Of a stretch of 64,000 nucleotides of DNA, positions 22,255 to 35,600 are shown one piece after another. Position numbers and translations under genes: made by a program. The notes below the pieces were generated by a model. That model had not been told where the DNA came from and made no database searches. It worked only from the letters and a program-made list of their open reading frames with translations. How positions within the stretch are numbered: position 1 is the stretch's first letter; each line of letters opens with the position of its first letter. The DNA comes from Rotaria sordida (lineage: Eukaryota; Rotifera; Eurotatoria; Philodinida; Philodinidae), in NCBI GenBank assembly GCA_905250125.1, contig CAJNOL010001420.1, positions 1-64,000 of the forward strand, in the 5' to 3' direction.

Positions 22255-25200
22255 ATGGATATGCTTTTGAATAATCAAACTACCAATTATAGTGATGATC
22301 CTAATCGTTTATGGGTCGAGATTGATCGAGGTTTGTTTGAGTATATATATATATATTCGAATTGGTATATTCTTTTTCTTTTTTGTTTTACTATGTTTCC
22401 TCGTTCAGGTATTCGTTCTAAAGAAGCTCAACGACAATTTGAGGCTATACTCAAAATGCCTGGTCTATTCAAAAAAGAAACAACATCAACAACACTTATT
22501 TCAGCAGCTCTTATGAAATTGGCAACACTTTTTCAAGAAGGGTACATTTTATATGAAAATAAATATCTAACAAAGCAAACTGCCATGACCGACGAGAAAA
22601 TCTCTTCAGCTGTCTCCTTCCAGTTTCAATCATTTTTTCGACATAGTATTCTGATAAAAATTCTAAGAGGATTTTAGTTCCTATTAAGATTTGACTAAGC
22701 TATCGAATTTTAGTCTGAAACTTTGTGCATATAGAGAATTCGGCTTGACTAGCTTTCATAAAAAAGTTCAAAACTTTTGAATTTTTTTATGGAAGTTAGT
22801 CTAGTCAAATCTGAACAGTAGCCAGTCATTGAAATCAGAAGAAAGCAGCTGAAGTGATTTCCTCGCAAGTGGCTATGCTATTCGACCCATATCCACAAGA
22901 TATACTGTTAAAACTGCAGTACCATTAGTCATGAAATGGCTCTGGATGAGTCTCTAACTGTTATCTATCTCTGATTCATCCATCTGATAGCATGCTAATT
23001 ACATTGTAACAGATTGACCTTCTGTTTAGAGCTACAGCTAATCATAGTTGTAAGGAAAGTATCTGACTATTGAATCTGCAGCTACACAGGAGTATTCTGC
23101 TTTTCAACAAAGCAATATTTCTTAAGTGAATCAAATAAAAATAGCTTTAGCATTATAAGAATCTCATATAGAAACCAATACTAAATAAAGATTAAATTTT
23201 ATATGTTATTTAGAACAAATGAAATGCGTTTAAATGTTACAAAAGTACTTGATCGAGTGGCAAATCAATTACAAAAATCTTCTATGCTTGACGATCCTAT
23301 TAAACTTATTTATTCCGTTATGCATAGTAATGATTGTATTGCTCGTGCATTAACATTAAGGTTTGTTTTCTTTTTCTTTTTTTGATCTTTTATTTACGTT
23401 TTATATGTTATGTTCAGAGCTCTTGCTATTATGGCACATATATTAGCTGATGATGTCGAAGCACATTTACATATTCGTCTTGCATTAGATTCTAATGATG
23501 AAATTGAAATTTTAGCTGCAGTAAAAGCTGCAAAAAAATTTATTCCTTGTTCAAAGTATATTGAAAAACAATACAAGTTTTTAAAAATATATATTAATTA
23601 TTTTTCTTTTATCTAGAACATTTGCTATATCAATTAGTACAAAACTTGTTTCATTAATTGAAGATTTAACTACACCATTAACTATTAAATCTTGGCTTAT
23701 TCCACTTTTTGAACATATGACACATGATGCAACTGTTTCTATGAAAGTATATTTTGAGATAAAAATAAAAGATTTTTTCTTTAGTTTGATTATTATTAGG
23801 GTCGTCAATTATTAATATCATTAATGACAAATGATACGACTGAAGAATTTCTTCAAATAGCTGTTCCAACATTAGCTCGATTAGCTGTTAAAAGTCATAT
23901 TGAAATTGGTGAAACAGTTAGTTTTTCTTTTTGTCTTATCGAATTAGTTAATTTCAACTGTATCATAGGTAAAATTTTTTCTTAAATTTCTTAAACTTGA
24001 ACCACGTCAAAATTGTCGTAAACTCATACTTCGTAATCTTGTTCCTATTGCTCGATGTGGTCCAATTGTCTGGCTTGATTCTACAACAGAAGTACGAATA
24101 CAAATATCTTCTTATGATAGTATATATATATATATTTTTTTTTTTCTTTTGTTTTATAGGATCTCATTGCATTTGCAAATAATAGTGATGATGATTATGT
24201 ACGATTACAAGTTTTATGTATTATTGAAGCACTTATCAATGGTGGTGGTTATATTTCTTCAACATCTACGTCAAGTAGAAAATCGAAAAGAGAATTTTTC
24301 TCTTTTTTTTATTATACTTGAAGTTGTTTTTTTTTTCTTTATGAAACAGATTTAAAAAAACTTCTTCAAATGTTTACTATACATAATAATATTCAAGTTG
24401 CTTATCAATGTTGTTCAACAACACTTCGAATAATTCTTAAATATCGTAATATATCAAATATATCTTCAGTTGGTTTGTATTTGTTTTTCTTTTTATTTCA
24501 ATTAACCTATATAATACAAAAGTCTTGATGCAAAATTTTCGCTTATTTCGATTTTTTTTTTCTAGAATAAGATTAACACTTAGTTTGTGTCTTGAAATAG
24601 TTTTAACTTACTATTATACTGAATTCGATACAAAATGAGATATTACAATAAGTGAAATCTCATTTATACGTTTCTACTAAAGTTAACTCTAACCAGTTAC
24701 GTTTAAGGAGTCTATGACAATGGATGGAAAAACTGTTATTAATAGTGCTGAAAAATAAAATCGATAAAAAAAATTTATTAGCATTATGGAAAAATAACTC
24801 AGAGAAAGGTATAGAAAATAACTAATAACCTCTACCAGGACAAGAAACATGAGATATGAACATAAATAGGAAAGTTTAGTGGATTCTTCTAATTGTACAT
24901 GAAGTCTTACACATGAATAAATAGTAGTCACTTCAAAAAGTTTCCCATAATCCTCTATAATTTTTCCTCATTTTGAAGCTTCTGCCTGCTACAAGTTTCA
25001 CTATTCGACAATGAATATAGTTTTCGTGAATGTCAACATTTAATTACGGTTTACCAACGAGATTATCTCATTTTACAGGATAAATCTTTATTTTTCATAT
25101 GTCACCCTTGTCTTCGTGTGGTGCTCTATGGGATTGAATCACATATCTGCAAATTGAGGTTTGTGGAAAATAAAATAGGAACCATACCTTCTATCAAACA

Positions 25201-28200
25201 TGCGGCCAATTGTTGCTTTACCCTGTTTAGGTGGTCGAAAAACTTTCTTGTCATAGATTGTCTTTATTAAATGAATGTTCATTTTAGAGTCACAAAATAA
25301 TGAATTATTTTCATCTGAAAATGTTCTTGATGATTTAATTGAACATCTTAATACAGCTTTAGCTGTACTTCTTACTGAAGTTATTCAATCAAATAATCTT
25401 AAAGAATTACAAGTCTGTTTAAGATATAAATAATTTTTGCATAATTTATAAAAATCCATTTTTTTTAAAGGATACTTTAAGTTTAATTGAACAATTATCA
25501 AGAGTGTATAATAATAGTGCACAAAATTTTATACATCTACTTTTTACAACATGTGCTAATGTTGAAAGTAAGAAAAGCAAAAAAAGACCAATCTTAAGAA
25601 ACAAAATATTTATTTCTTAGATTCGGAGTTATTAGCATATTTAACAAAATCACTTGTTCGCTTATCAACAAATCATAAAGAAATAATTACTAGTGAAACA
25701 ATACAATTACGTAATTTATTAGCGAATACTTCATTAAATGATGATGTTCGAGTAAGAAATTATTCTTTTGATAAATTTAAAACTTAACGTTCTATTTTCT
25801 TTTTCTTTTTCTTTTATTTTTTAAGTATAATCTACTTGCTTTATTTGTTCTATCAAATCCAAATGATATCAATGAAATTCATAAACATGTGGAACAACTT
25901 TCATCATGGAAATGTTTTTTACTTGCTCGTTGGTGTATAAGACATTGTTTATATAAATTAGCTATTGATCTATTACAAATATTAATTAATTATATTCATA
26001 TATCCATACATGAAATTTGGCTTCGTACATTAATTGATATATGTCATGCAGAAGAACGATTACAAACAGCAATGAATTCTTCAGAAAATGATTTACAAAT
26101 ATTATGTGATAATCTTGCTGAAGCTGGATCATTTTATGAATCAAGTTTAATACAAATGCCTGTAAGAATATTATTAATTTAATTTAGAAAAATTTTAAGA
26201 ATAATAATAATAATTATTATTTTTAGACAAGATTATCAATTGATGATAATGAACGTTCAATTGATGCAACATTTGATTTTGAACGTGCTTATTGTGATAT
26301 ACGTTCATCGATAATTCATCAATTTTATGAATTAATTCATACAATATATCAATATGATTTAGGAATGATTAGTTTTGATTTACTCGGAAAACGAATGGTT
26401 AGTTTAAAATTTCTTAAGTTTATTTTCTCAAAACAAAAGAAAAAAATAAGAATGATGTTTTTTATTTTCTTGCAAACTAATTTCAAATTGAAGCTAGTGA
26501 GCAGAGTCCTACATTAAGTTGGATGAATAAACTCGACAAGTTGCCTTTTGCGCAGGATTATATGAATAATTCTTCTATATTATTAGTTCACAAAGAAAAT
26601 CCTTCAATCGATAAATCGATTTTGAATCGAGAGACTATGTGCATTATGTAGATTCAAATGAGTTGTGAATACCAGGAAAATAATTCGTGCCTTTAACTTA
26701 TTGCCGTACTTTTACAATATCTTTTAAATAAATGCCGTGATCCCCTTAGAAAGACTGATTTTCGAATTGCAACTTGAAATTTTGCATAGAGACAAGCCTT
26801 AACAGGAATAGTTTTTTGTGAATGTTTCAGATCGTGTGGCTATTCCTATTTTAAGATATGCCTATGATAATAGTGTGGTTTTTTACATCACTCATATAAA
26901 CCAACATATTTGATATTCTTATTTCACGACAGAAGCGAATCAAAAGACCTGAAACTTCCACAATAAACTATTCTTATTAAGGCTTGTCTTTGTGAAAAGT
27001 ATCAAATTGAAATTGAAAAAAAAACAATTTTTTTGGTGTCCCTAAAGGAATCACGGCATCCATGTAAAAAAATATTGCAAAAGTGTAGGAAACAGTTACG
27101 AGCGCGAATTCTTTTCCAGATATTCATAGCTCATCTCGATCTACATAATGCAAATAGTTTCGACTCAAAAGCGATTGATCAGTTAGGAGACTTCTCTCAT
27201 CAGTGTGTATATGTGGCCAATCACCCATCGAACTAACCATAAGTAGCTAATATGTCGGGTTTACCAACCCGATCCTATGCAAAACTTTGTCAGTTACCGA
27301 ATTAAAATGCAAGCGACACAGTAGGTTATCTCAAAAGTATCATTTCTGGAGTGATGTTGTACAACGAGAAGAGATCTGAAAGATGGACATTGCCAGTCTC
27401 CCTTCATTACAATGAGTAGAATACTAAGATTAGGCCTACTAAATCATTCGATAAATTAATATTCGAACTTTTCGTATAGTACTATTGAAGAAAAATGTTT
27501 GTCACTCGGCTTTCCCATTTTCGAGAAAGAGAAAAGTCAATAAAATAAATGTACTACAAAAGCTAGATTTTGTTCATTGATTGATATGATTTGTATATAT
27601 TTTATATTAAAATTTTATTTAGCTTTCTATGATGGCTAAACGTTTTTCAACAATTAGTTCAAAAATCAATGATATTCAACAATCATGTTTCGATGGTGAT
27701 ACACAAACATTATGGTGTTTAACATTTAATCGTTTTCTTTGTGATCTTATTTCTGTTGTTATTGAAAGAATTGTTCGAAATTTTTCGTAAGAGAAATTTT
27801 TCATGCTAAAAATATTTGTATATGTCTATAAATATTGATTTTAGACTTAATAAAACTATTTGGCAAGATCGACTTAATGAAATGTCTTGGCGTGATGGAT
27901 TTACTGAACAAATGTTTATTCGTCTTCGACATATTATTGATTTTGTATGCACTCGATTACATAGTAAAAAGACAACAAAAAAGAATATTAATATTGATGA
28001 AGTATGTTTTCTTTATTTGACATTATTGTTTTTTTTTTGTTTTTAAATTTGATTTTATTTTCTTTAGGAATTAGCTATACTTCAATATTTAGCCAGTTCA
28101 TTGATTACAATTCCACCACCAATTCCACGAATGTTTTTTCAAAAATTACAACAAACAGTTGTTAAAGTATGAAATATGATTCTATGAATGATAGTTTCGA

Positions 28201-28898
28201 AAAATTTATTTATTTATTTATTTATTTTGTAGTTAGTTGTTTCTCCGAATGAAAATGAAGATCGTCCTGTACATGAATCAGATGCATTATTACCTGTTCA
28301 AATTCATGGTGAAATTGATGCAACATATCATCAATTACCATTACGTACTGTAAAACAAGTTTTTGTCGAAGTATCAACAAGTCAAGAAGTGAATAAAAAA
28401 ACAAAAACAAAAGTTCCTATACTTGATCAAGTAATTTTATTTGAATATATATTATTATTATTATGTATTTTTTTTGTTTTATTTTTAGATTACAGATGAC
28501 GATTCATATCGAGAAGTTAAAGCTTCACTTTTTTCAGCTGGTTCATCATTTTCAAAAATAGCTGATAATGAAAATGATCATTATGAAAATGTTATTTTAA
28601 ATGAAGAATTAAAAGATAATAGATTTCATGCTGGTTTTATTTTACATCTTGGTACTGTTACACATTATAATATTCATGTTCGTGTATCCTTTGAAGATAA
28701 TAATGGGCAACGATGGACTAATGTTGCTGAAAAAACAATTTGTATTAAGTAAAGTCTTCTTTTTTCATTTATACTTCGATGAAGTATATGTTTCGTTTTG
28801 TTTTTCTTTGTAGGCTTAATAATCGGCGACAAAGTCGATCGGCAACAGCTACCCGTCCTAATGTTCAACAAATACGTTCGACTGGTACAACAAATTAA
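22255..28898 (+). CDS. INTS7: Integrator complex subunit 7
   Basis: Twenty exons join in phase: 22255-22330, 22409-22541, 23214-23360, 23418-23555, 23617-23746, 23800-23916, 23969-24091, 24160-24274, 24350-24472, 25288-25412, 25471-25567, 25621-25751, 25826-26161, 26227-26397, 27623-27786, 27845-28001, 28068-28166, 28233-28430, 28489-28748 and 28814-28898. The product is 974 aa, close to the roughly 960 aa of animal INTS7. Family marks include WVEIDRGIRSKEAQRQFEAI, FKKETTSTTLISAALMKLAT, IYSVMHSNDCIARALTLRAL and HIRLALDSNDEIEILAAVKA, in an alpha-helical HEAT/ARM-type N-terminal half. INTS7 is a nuclear scaffold subunit of Integrator, which cleaves snRNA and other nascent Pol II transcripts. 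Introns are 52-78 nt except three of 672, 815 and 1225 nt, and those three hold repeat elements. No disabling change is seen. Confidence 0.93.
22560..22835. mobile_element. Intronic fold-back family B, copy 1
   Basis: In INTS7 intron 2. It starts near GACCGACGAGAAAATCTC and contains GACTAAGCTATCGAATTTT, CTTTGTGCATATAGAGAA and GACTAGCTTTCATAAAAAAG, followed by the inverted arm with GAAGTTAGTCTAGTC. The same words occur in the introns at 44700-45700 and 50150-51030. Confidence 0.65.
22835..23100 (+). repeat. Intronic repeat family A, copy 2
   Basis: Directly after the family B copy in the same INTS7 intron. It matches 18900-19320 in block order over about 260 bp with many substitutions and small gaps. 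Confidence 0.6.
24580..25150 (+). repeat. Intronic repeat family E, copy 1
   Basis: In INTS7 intron 9. It contains ACTGAATTCGATACAAAATG, AGATATTACAATAAGTG, GAAATCTCATTTATACG and GTTTCTACTAAAG, matching 55060-55145 in the BEACH gene in the same order. The rest of the intron has no other recognised content. Confidence 0.55.
26490..27240. mobile_element. Intronic fold-back family D, copy 1
   Basis: In INTS7 intron 14. The left arm (about 26625-26835) and right arm (about 26925-27225) are inverted copies sharing ATGCATTATGTAGAT-like words, GACAAGCCTTAA / TTAAGGCTTGTC, TGAATGTTTCAG / CTGAAACTT and GTGATCCCCTT / AAGGAATCAC. There is no coding potential. Relatives lie at 42290-42400 and 52335-52690. 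Confidence 0.7.
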
Positions 28899-29487
28899 AT
28901 AAATATATTTCTCTAGTTGTGAATCTCCATTTTTTTTTTAAATAAATTGTACAGAGAGATACTAATGTTTTTAATTAATTAGTTATGATGGAATAATTGG
29001 AATGACAATTTTCTTAATGTAAAAATACCGAGTGATCAATAATGAATGGCTACACTTTGTATTTTATATTTTCATCTCTAAATAAGTATGATCAAAGAAA
29101 CAAAATATACCACTACCTATGTAGCCGATTTTGTGAAATAATGTACATTGCAATGCATTATTTTCCAAAAGAAATGCAATGGACGCAATTACATGATAAT
29201 GCAGCCCATTTCATGCATTATAATGCATTTCTTAGTTTAATTCATTGCAATGGATGATCACTTCAATGCATTATACTGCATTAAATAAGTTGCATTATCA
29301 TATAATTATATGCATTAAATTTTTTCAATGCACTACAATGCATTCAAAACTACATGCATGCTCATGCATGCAGATATCAACCCCACTTAATGCATTTCTT
29401 CTCATTATATTTATCCTTGGCTTAAATAGTATTCAAGCATCTGATAACTATTCAAACCCAACTAACCACAACAATATTCAAAAGTGA

Positions 29488-30137
29488 AGGACCAAAAATA
29501 TATTCCTATTCATGTGATAGGAAACAAACGAAAAACAATAGTCAAAACCAATTAACTATGAACATATTCCTATTCACATGATATGAAACGCACAAAAACA
29601 CAATATTCAACAACAAATAACTATGCACATATTCCTATTCATATGCTAGGAAATAAACGAAGAACAATATCGAAAAGCAAATAACTCAGCATATTCCTAT
29701 TCATATGCTAGGAAATAAACGAAAAATAATACTTCAAAACAAATAACTATGCGCATATTCCTATTCACATGATAGGAAACACACCAAAAAAACAATATTC
29801 AAGAATAAATAACTAGGAACAGATTCCTATTCATATAGTAGGAAATAAGTGAAAAACAGTATTCAAAAACAAATAACTACCAAAACATACCTATTCCTAT
29901 GGAAGGAAATAAACAAAAAATAATGTTCAGCAACAAAAAAGTTACAAACATATTCCTATTTAAATTGTAGGAAATAAACGGAAAACGACATTCAACAAAA
30001 AGTCACTATGGCAACTTCCTATTTGTGTAATACGAAATAAACGAAAAATAAAATTCAAAAAGAAATAACTACGAACATATTTCTATTCATATGATAGTAA
30101 ATAAACATAAAATAATGTTTGAAAATAAATGACCATC
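29488..30137 (+). repeat. Tandem array of about ten 64-bp units
   Basis: About ten diverged units carry ATATTCCTATTCATATG, AGGAAATAAACGAAAAA and CAAATAACTATG. Each unit has a small internal palindrome (CCTATTCATATGATAGG). Unit lengths are about 62-66 bp. The repeats are contiguous without unique spacers, so this is a minisatellite and not a CRISPR array. Confidence 0.85.
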
Positions 30138-30655
30138 AACTTACTACTTTTCATGACGAAGAACGTAGAGAAGTCTTACATGAATGAATTTTTGAAGAAA
30201 ACAGTTGACCATGTGCCTTCGAAATAAAGAGAAACAGAGAAAGATTTGCTCATTGTGTTGGGAGTGTTATTTGAATAGAATATCATTTGTAACTGATATA
30301 GGTAGCAACGTCTTATGAAGAAAAATACTAGACAAAATAAATTCGACAAAGAAGATTCAAGAACGAAATGTATTTATTGGTCTCATTAAATCTAGAACCA
30401 TAATAAACGACCACTTCCTGTGCCAATAGAGTGCAGTGTGAGTCGAGTGTTAGTTTGGATATAGTTGTTAACTTAACCCACATCCAGACTCTACTAAAGA
30501 CATACAGAGTACGTATTTTTCACAATTTATGATCTGTCCTGTAAATTTTTCTAAACTTGATCCTGCTCTACTCTTTAATATTTCGATCTTAACCTGCCTC
30601 ATCGTACTCTGTCATTTTTTTCATAATCTGTGACTTGTCCTACTCTGCAGCAGCA

Positions 30656-30895
30656 GTGTTCAGACTTCCGAAAAAGGAAATTTCGGAAGTTTCGGAAATT
30701 TTAAACACTTGTGTTCTAAATTATTTGGTAGTTTCCAAAGTTATGTAATTTCTGAAATTTCCGAAATTCTGTATCTAGCGAAATTTCTGAAATTTCCAAT
30801 ATTTCCAAAAACTTTCCATTTGCTTTGTTATGTAGTTATCGAGTTGATGGAAGCTTCGGAAATTTCTGTAATTTCCTTTTTCGGAAATCTGAACA
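30656..30895. repeat. Nested inverted repeat rich in TTTCGGAAATTT
   Basis: The outer arms TGTTCAGACTTCCGAAAAAG and CTTTTTCGGAAATCTGAACA are inverted copies, and the interior carries many short palindromic TTTCGGAAATTT-like words. It probably inserted inside the 3.6-kb element. Confidence 0.65.
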
Positions 30896-31949
30896 TACCT
30901 CAGAAAACTCTGCCGTTCTTGCTGCATGTTTATAATCAACCCACGTGTAAACCAAAATAATATATAGAAACTCTTCAATTCGGACCTATTAAGATTGGAA
31001 AACACCTAGGAGTAAATCACAGAATCTTCAAACTAAGGAAAGTGAGTTCGGAATAAAAAAGAGGAGAGAAGTTCAAAAGAAATGCTAATGATGTGTGCTA
31101 AAATGAAATAATTGAATGAGAAATAAAATATTACTATCGTTCATTGAAAAGAAATTTGCGAATGGCCTCATCTAAGTCAAAGTCACTTCTATGGTTTGTT
31201 AAAATTTTTACAGCATTGTGACGGTTGCATTTCTACCATAGTTTGAAAGGTTATGATTCCAGTAACCTACGATTTCCTCTGTAAAAAAAACTTCTAACCT
31301 TACTCTGTCATGTAACTTGTGCAACCTAGCCTATCCTGTCAGGGCAGGTTACTAATACCCTACAGGGATCCACCGCCACATACATGCACAGCTTTACGTT
31401 CATCACTCGCACAAACCTACATGTAAATCGCATCCACCCTCGAAAATGGCTGATTTCATCACCTCACCAACGAGTGAAACCTGTGATTATCCTCTATTCA
31501 AACAGGATCTTTGGAAGAGGAAACAAACAATGTATTCATTCGTGTAAGCGACATCGTCGAAAAATATGTCTTTTACCAACAAACAAATAAGATTTGCACT
31601 TTCTATAGATTTCCAAATCTGGAAGAATGTTATTAGAATTGACTTAATATGAAACACGTCCTAGCGCTCCCGCTTAGATTACTTCAACACTTATCTATTA
31701 GTTTCTCTTTCTCGCAACATTGCAAACTCTCAAAACTGCAATACTAAAGCTAATAATGCCGTACAATGCATTACAGATTTATCGAACTTCAAATAAACTT
31801 TTATATCATGTTTCCTAATGCATAGCAATTCATTTTTCTTCAACGCATTTTCACTAGTTGTAAAATTATCACTCAACAATGCATTGAAACACATTTCTCT
31901 TCCGTATAATTTCGAGTAATTCCTACATTATTGTTAATGATGTATGCCA

Positions 31950-32300
31950 ATCCATTGACTTTTAATGCATTGAAAGCGTTGAAGCTTTAAAGTATTATAC
32001 GAACTTTGAAATTATTTAAAATCATGCATTGAAATGCATTGTCAGTCAATCCATTATTATAAATTTGAAAATTATTTAAAATAATTCATTGAGATGTGTT
32101 GACAGTCAATGCATTATCCCGAATTTGAACATTATTTAAGATAATGGATTGAAATGCATTGAAGTTTTAACGTGCTATCCGAATTTTCAACATTGTTTAA
32201 AATAATGCATTGAAATACATTAAATACCAATGCATTCTCAGAAATTTTAGCATTATTGAAATCAATTCATTGAAATGCATTGTCATTCAATGCATTATTT
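31950..32300 (+). repeat. Second tandem array, about 60-bp units with TGCATTGAAATGCATT
   Basis: Five to six diverged units carry AAATTTGAAAATTATTTAAA and ATGCATTGAAATGCATTG. TGCATT words also fill 29150-29400 at the opposite end of the same element, so the two sub-terminal zones are compositionally mirrored. Confidence 0.75.
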
Positions 32301-32647
32301 CATAAAATAATGGAAAATAATGGACGATTTTCCATTATTTATCCATTATCGGCTACATGGGTAGATGCAGCGATAAAAGCTCTACAATTTACACAGTAAA
32401 GCATATTGTAATTGTTTTCAAAAAAGCAAAATTCTCTGCGATCAATTTTCGAATGGTCGAAATTTGATCGCTCCAAATTTTGCCAATTTTGAAAGCAAAA
32501 ATGTGCAACTGTGGGAAAAGCTGACATCTATAAATTGTGAAGCTTTTCACGCAGCATTTTATGGTATATTTTGTTTTCTAATCATACTTATTTAGAGATG
32601 AACATATGAAATGCAAAGTGCGGCCATTCATTATGGATCACCCAGTA

Positions 32648-35600
32648 TTTCTTTGCTAATAGCTACCTCATAATTCCGTAAAGTATTTTGCACAATTGAT
32701 GAGCCTCTATTCTATAGACACCGGTTCTAACACTCCGTAGAAAAAAGAATTCGAAGTCACAGTTACCGCAGTAACTGGAAAAAATTCAACAATCAAATAC
32801 TTGCCAGATTCTATTTTACATCTGTCAACTTTTAAAAGCTCCAGAAAAAGATTTGTTTACCGGTCGATAGTTCATGAAGTTTTTTAATACCTACATGAAA
32901 TGACGTAGTTTTGAATCAAACATTTAGATTCTTTTCAATGGCAATTCTACCAATGACCGCATTCACAGATGTGAGGAGGTCAGAAGCAAAGGATTAAAAG
33001 CTTTCAAATAGTAATCGGTGGATGTTTTAACGCTACACCAAAAGATTAAAACATTCGCGCTAGTTCATTTAAACACAGCGAATCAGCACCCTTTGATCGT
33101 CCACATATCTTAGTCATGCGACTTTCTGAATCCTAAGCAGCCTTCTACATGCTTTTCAAATCGAACTAATGGATGCAACAGAAAGAATGATGGTCTTAGC
33201 ACTGTCACTATAAATTCTTCAGGTTTCATCCTCTAAGACTGAAATATTTTTTGTGCGAAAGATTCACTATTCAATTTTACACAAGTCATATATCAGAAGT
33301 GTTTCTGGAAGAAGTTGTGCAGCAAAATGCGTCTACAACCTTAAACCTGTCTATAAAAACCAGTTTTACAAGCTGCAAAACCGTTTATTCCAATTTTTTC
33401 TATAATCTTTTAACAATTAAAATAAAAGCATAAGAAAAAAAAGATTTTGTAGCTTGCAAGAAACTTAATCGATCGATAACTATTTGAATATTTTCACTCC
33501 CATCCTTATGATTTATATCAGTAATTGTCTTTTTTCGGATTTTCTCGATTTTAACTATTTCTAACTTAAGTTTTCGAGCTCGTAAGAAAAGAAACATAAC
33601 TCATCCAAAAAGATGTCTTTTGACTTCAAGTTTTCTTGGATTTGATGAAAAGCAACTACCACATCAGATACCGAGACAAAATGCAATCTAATCTTATTTT
33701 CTCCAGTTCGGACTAGTCTTGTAAAAATATTCTGCAACTGCTCGTAACTCTTCGTGAGTCGAGGGCTTTACCAATTCTAGGTGAATACTACTCCTTGTTT
33801 ATCGACATGTGCAAAAGTGGAATGATGAATCGAAATTGCGATTGGATATATCTTCGAAACAGTCTAACGTATCATCACCGAAATCAAAATAACAGTATTA
33901 TCATAGCTACAAAAGGACCTTAGATACTTAATCTAATGTTATTTAAAGAGATGTACTCCTAATTAGTTCTTCCTTTTTTTGCTTATTTTCCCTATTTTTT
34001 ACTTAGTTTTTCTGTGCTGAATGGGTCGGTCCATTAGGATCGCTTTGGTCAGACGATATTACACAGCAATAAAAAGAAAGAAACTAAAGGCATCTAATGG
34101 AGGTCATATAATTGTCCCGATAATTTACAGTACGGCTACGACCTAGAAATAAAGTCAAATCAGTTTGATTTCATTTAACTGAATGTCTTTTTCATGAAGT
34201 ATCGTGTTACTCGTGCCAATTTCAAAGAGACTTTTTCTAAAAAAACAAACATATCAATTGATGAAATTCATTCGATCGTTCAACTGTTTGACTGATGCTC
34301 ATACAACAAAAAACGAGTAAACTATCTTTTGTGGACAATGTGTACGATGTGTTGTATTTCAAAAATCGTGAAAATACTTCACTTTTGTGAATAAAGATCA
34401 TTGGTTTGATGTTCAAATCTTAGATTTCGATTGAGTTCGTTGAGATTCAAATTGTTTACTCGATACTTCTACATCATTAATAAATTCTATTAGAAGCTCT
34501 CGAAAACGCTGCTATATTAGCTTTCTAAGAGTGAAACTTATCTATTCCACTATCATAATTCTCGGTGAAATGTAAGCATTATAAAAGTTACTCTGTTTGA
34601 TATGGCTTGTGGTAGGGCTATTTTACATATAAGAGCCACTTCAATCAAGACTATCGATTGCATATGCTGAACATTCTAAATCGGAACTTTCTTGAAACCA
34701 CCTTCTAGTAATTAAAATGCTTCATTTTCATGTCCCGTTATTTTTTTTATTGTTTGCAGCTACTCTTGACATTCAGTTTTGATTTTATCACTAGTCTAAT
34801 AGCGTTGGAAATCAAATATACTCACGTAGTAAGTGATGCTAAAGTGTGCAAGTTTTGTTTTGTGCGGTTTAATGAAGCATGATATTTTCATCAGACAAGC
34901 AGGTTTTTTTTCATAAATGTGCTCATCACCACGTGTATTAGTTCTTTCAATGTTCTGCCTCTTTTTTTTGCTTTTCTTCGCATTTTATGTTGTTACAACG
35001 AGAAAATATACACGGATATTTGCACACACGAACGCATTACACTTGAATCTTGAAACTTCTCTCTCATGAGTAAATAAAACAGTAGTTGTCCAATATCAGG
35101 GTGAGTGTGGGTGCGGCTGTTCGGATGATAGCCTTCTCTTGAACAACAACAACACGTACAGACATACCATCAACAAAATCAGAGTGTTACGGTGAAGGCG
35201 ATATCATTCTGATCATATTACACTAGGTGTCTTTCGAAGCGAGCAGTTTTTGACAATAAACCTTGCTATCTAATTGACTGCGATTCATATGTCGTCTGTA
35301 CTTTCATATGGTTGAAAGACCAAATATCTTTCAAATGTTTCTGATTTGTTGGATTTTTTTAGATCATGCTAATATCGAAGAATAGGTATTCTACGTTACA
35401 TATATAACTTGACTCATTTAAGTCGGATAAAATCACTAGAATTCTGTTCTATTTTCTTAAATTCTTTGAATTTTTTTGAGCTGTCGATTTCTGAATCGCA
35501 GATATATTGGTATATTCTGTCACATTTCTTGAGAATTATAGTGCAAAAACATGATATTATTCATCTCTGATAATTTATCGGACAAGTAAAAACAAAAGCA

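Larger units (their letters stand above)
29028..32645. mobile_element. 3.6-kb TA-flanked element with TIRs and minisatellites
   Basis: The ends CCGAGTGATCAATAATGAAT and, inverted, CTGGGTGATCCATAATGAAT begin terminal inverted repeats of about 85 bp that also share TTCATCTCTAAATAAGTATG and AAAATATACCA. TA flanks both ends (29026-29027, 32646-32647), fitting Tc1/mariner-like target use. The 3618 bp between contain no credible transposase. They hold a TGCATT-rich zone (29150-29400), a tandem array of about 64-bp units (29488-30137), a nested inverted repeat (30656-30895) and a second TGCATT-rich array (31950-32300). It is probably a non-autonomous element that accumulated satellites. A sub-terminal remnant of the family lies at 12590-12725. 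Confidence 0.75.

Noticed and set aside
29488..30137. Regularly spaced 64-bp repeats that could suggest a CRISPR array
   Set aside because: Units are contiguous, similarity covers the whole unit with no unique spacers, there are no cas genes, and the host is eukaryotic. It is a minisatellite.
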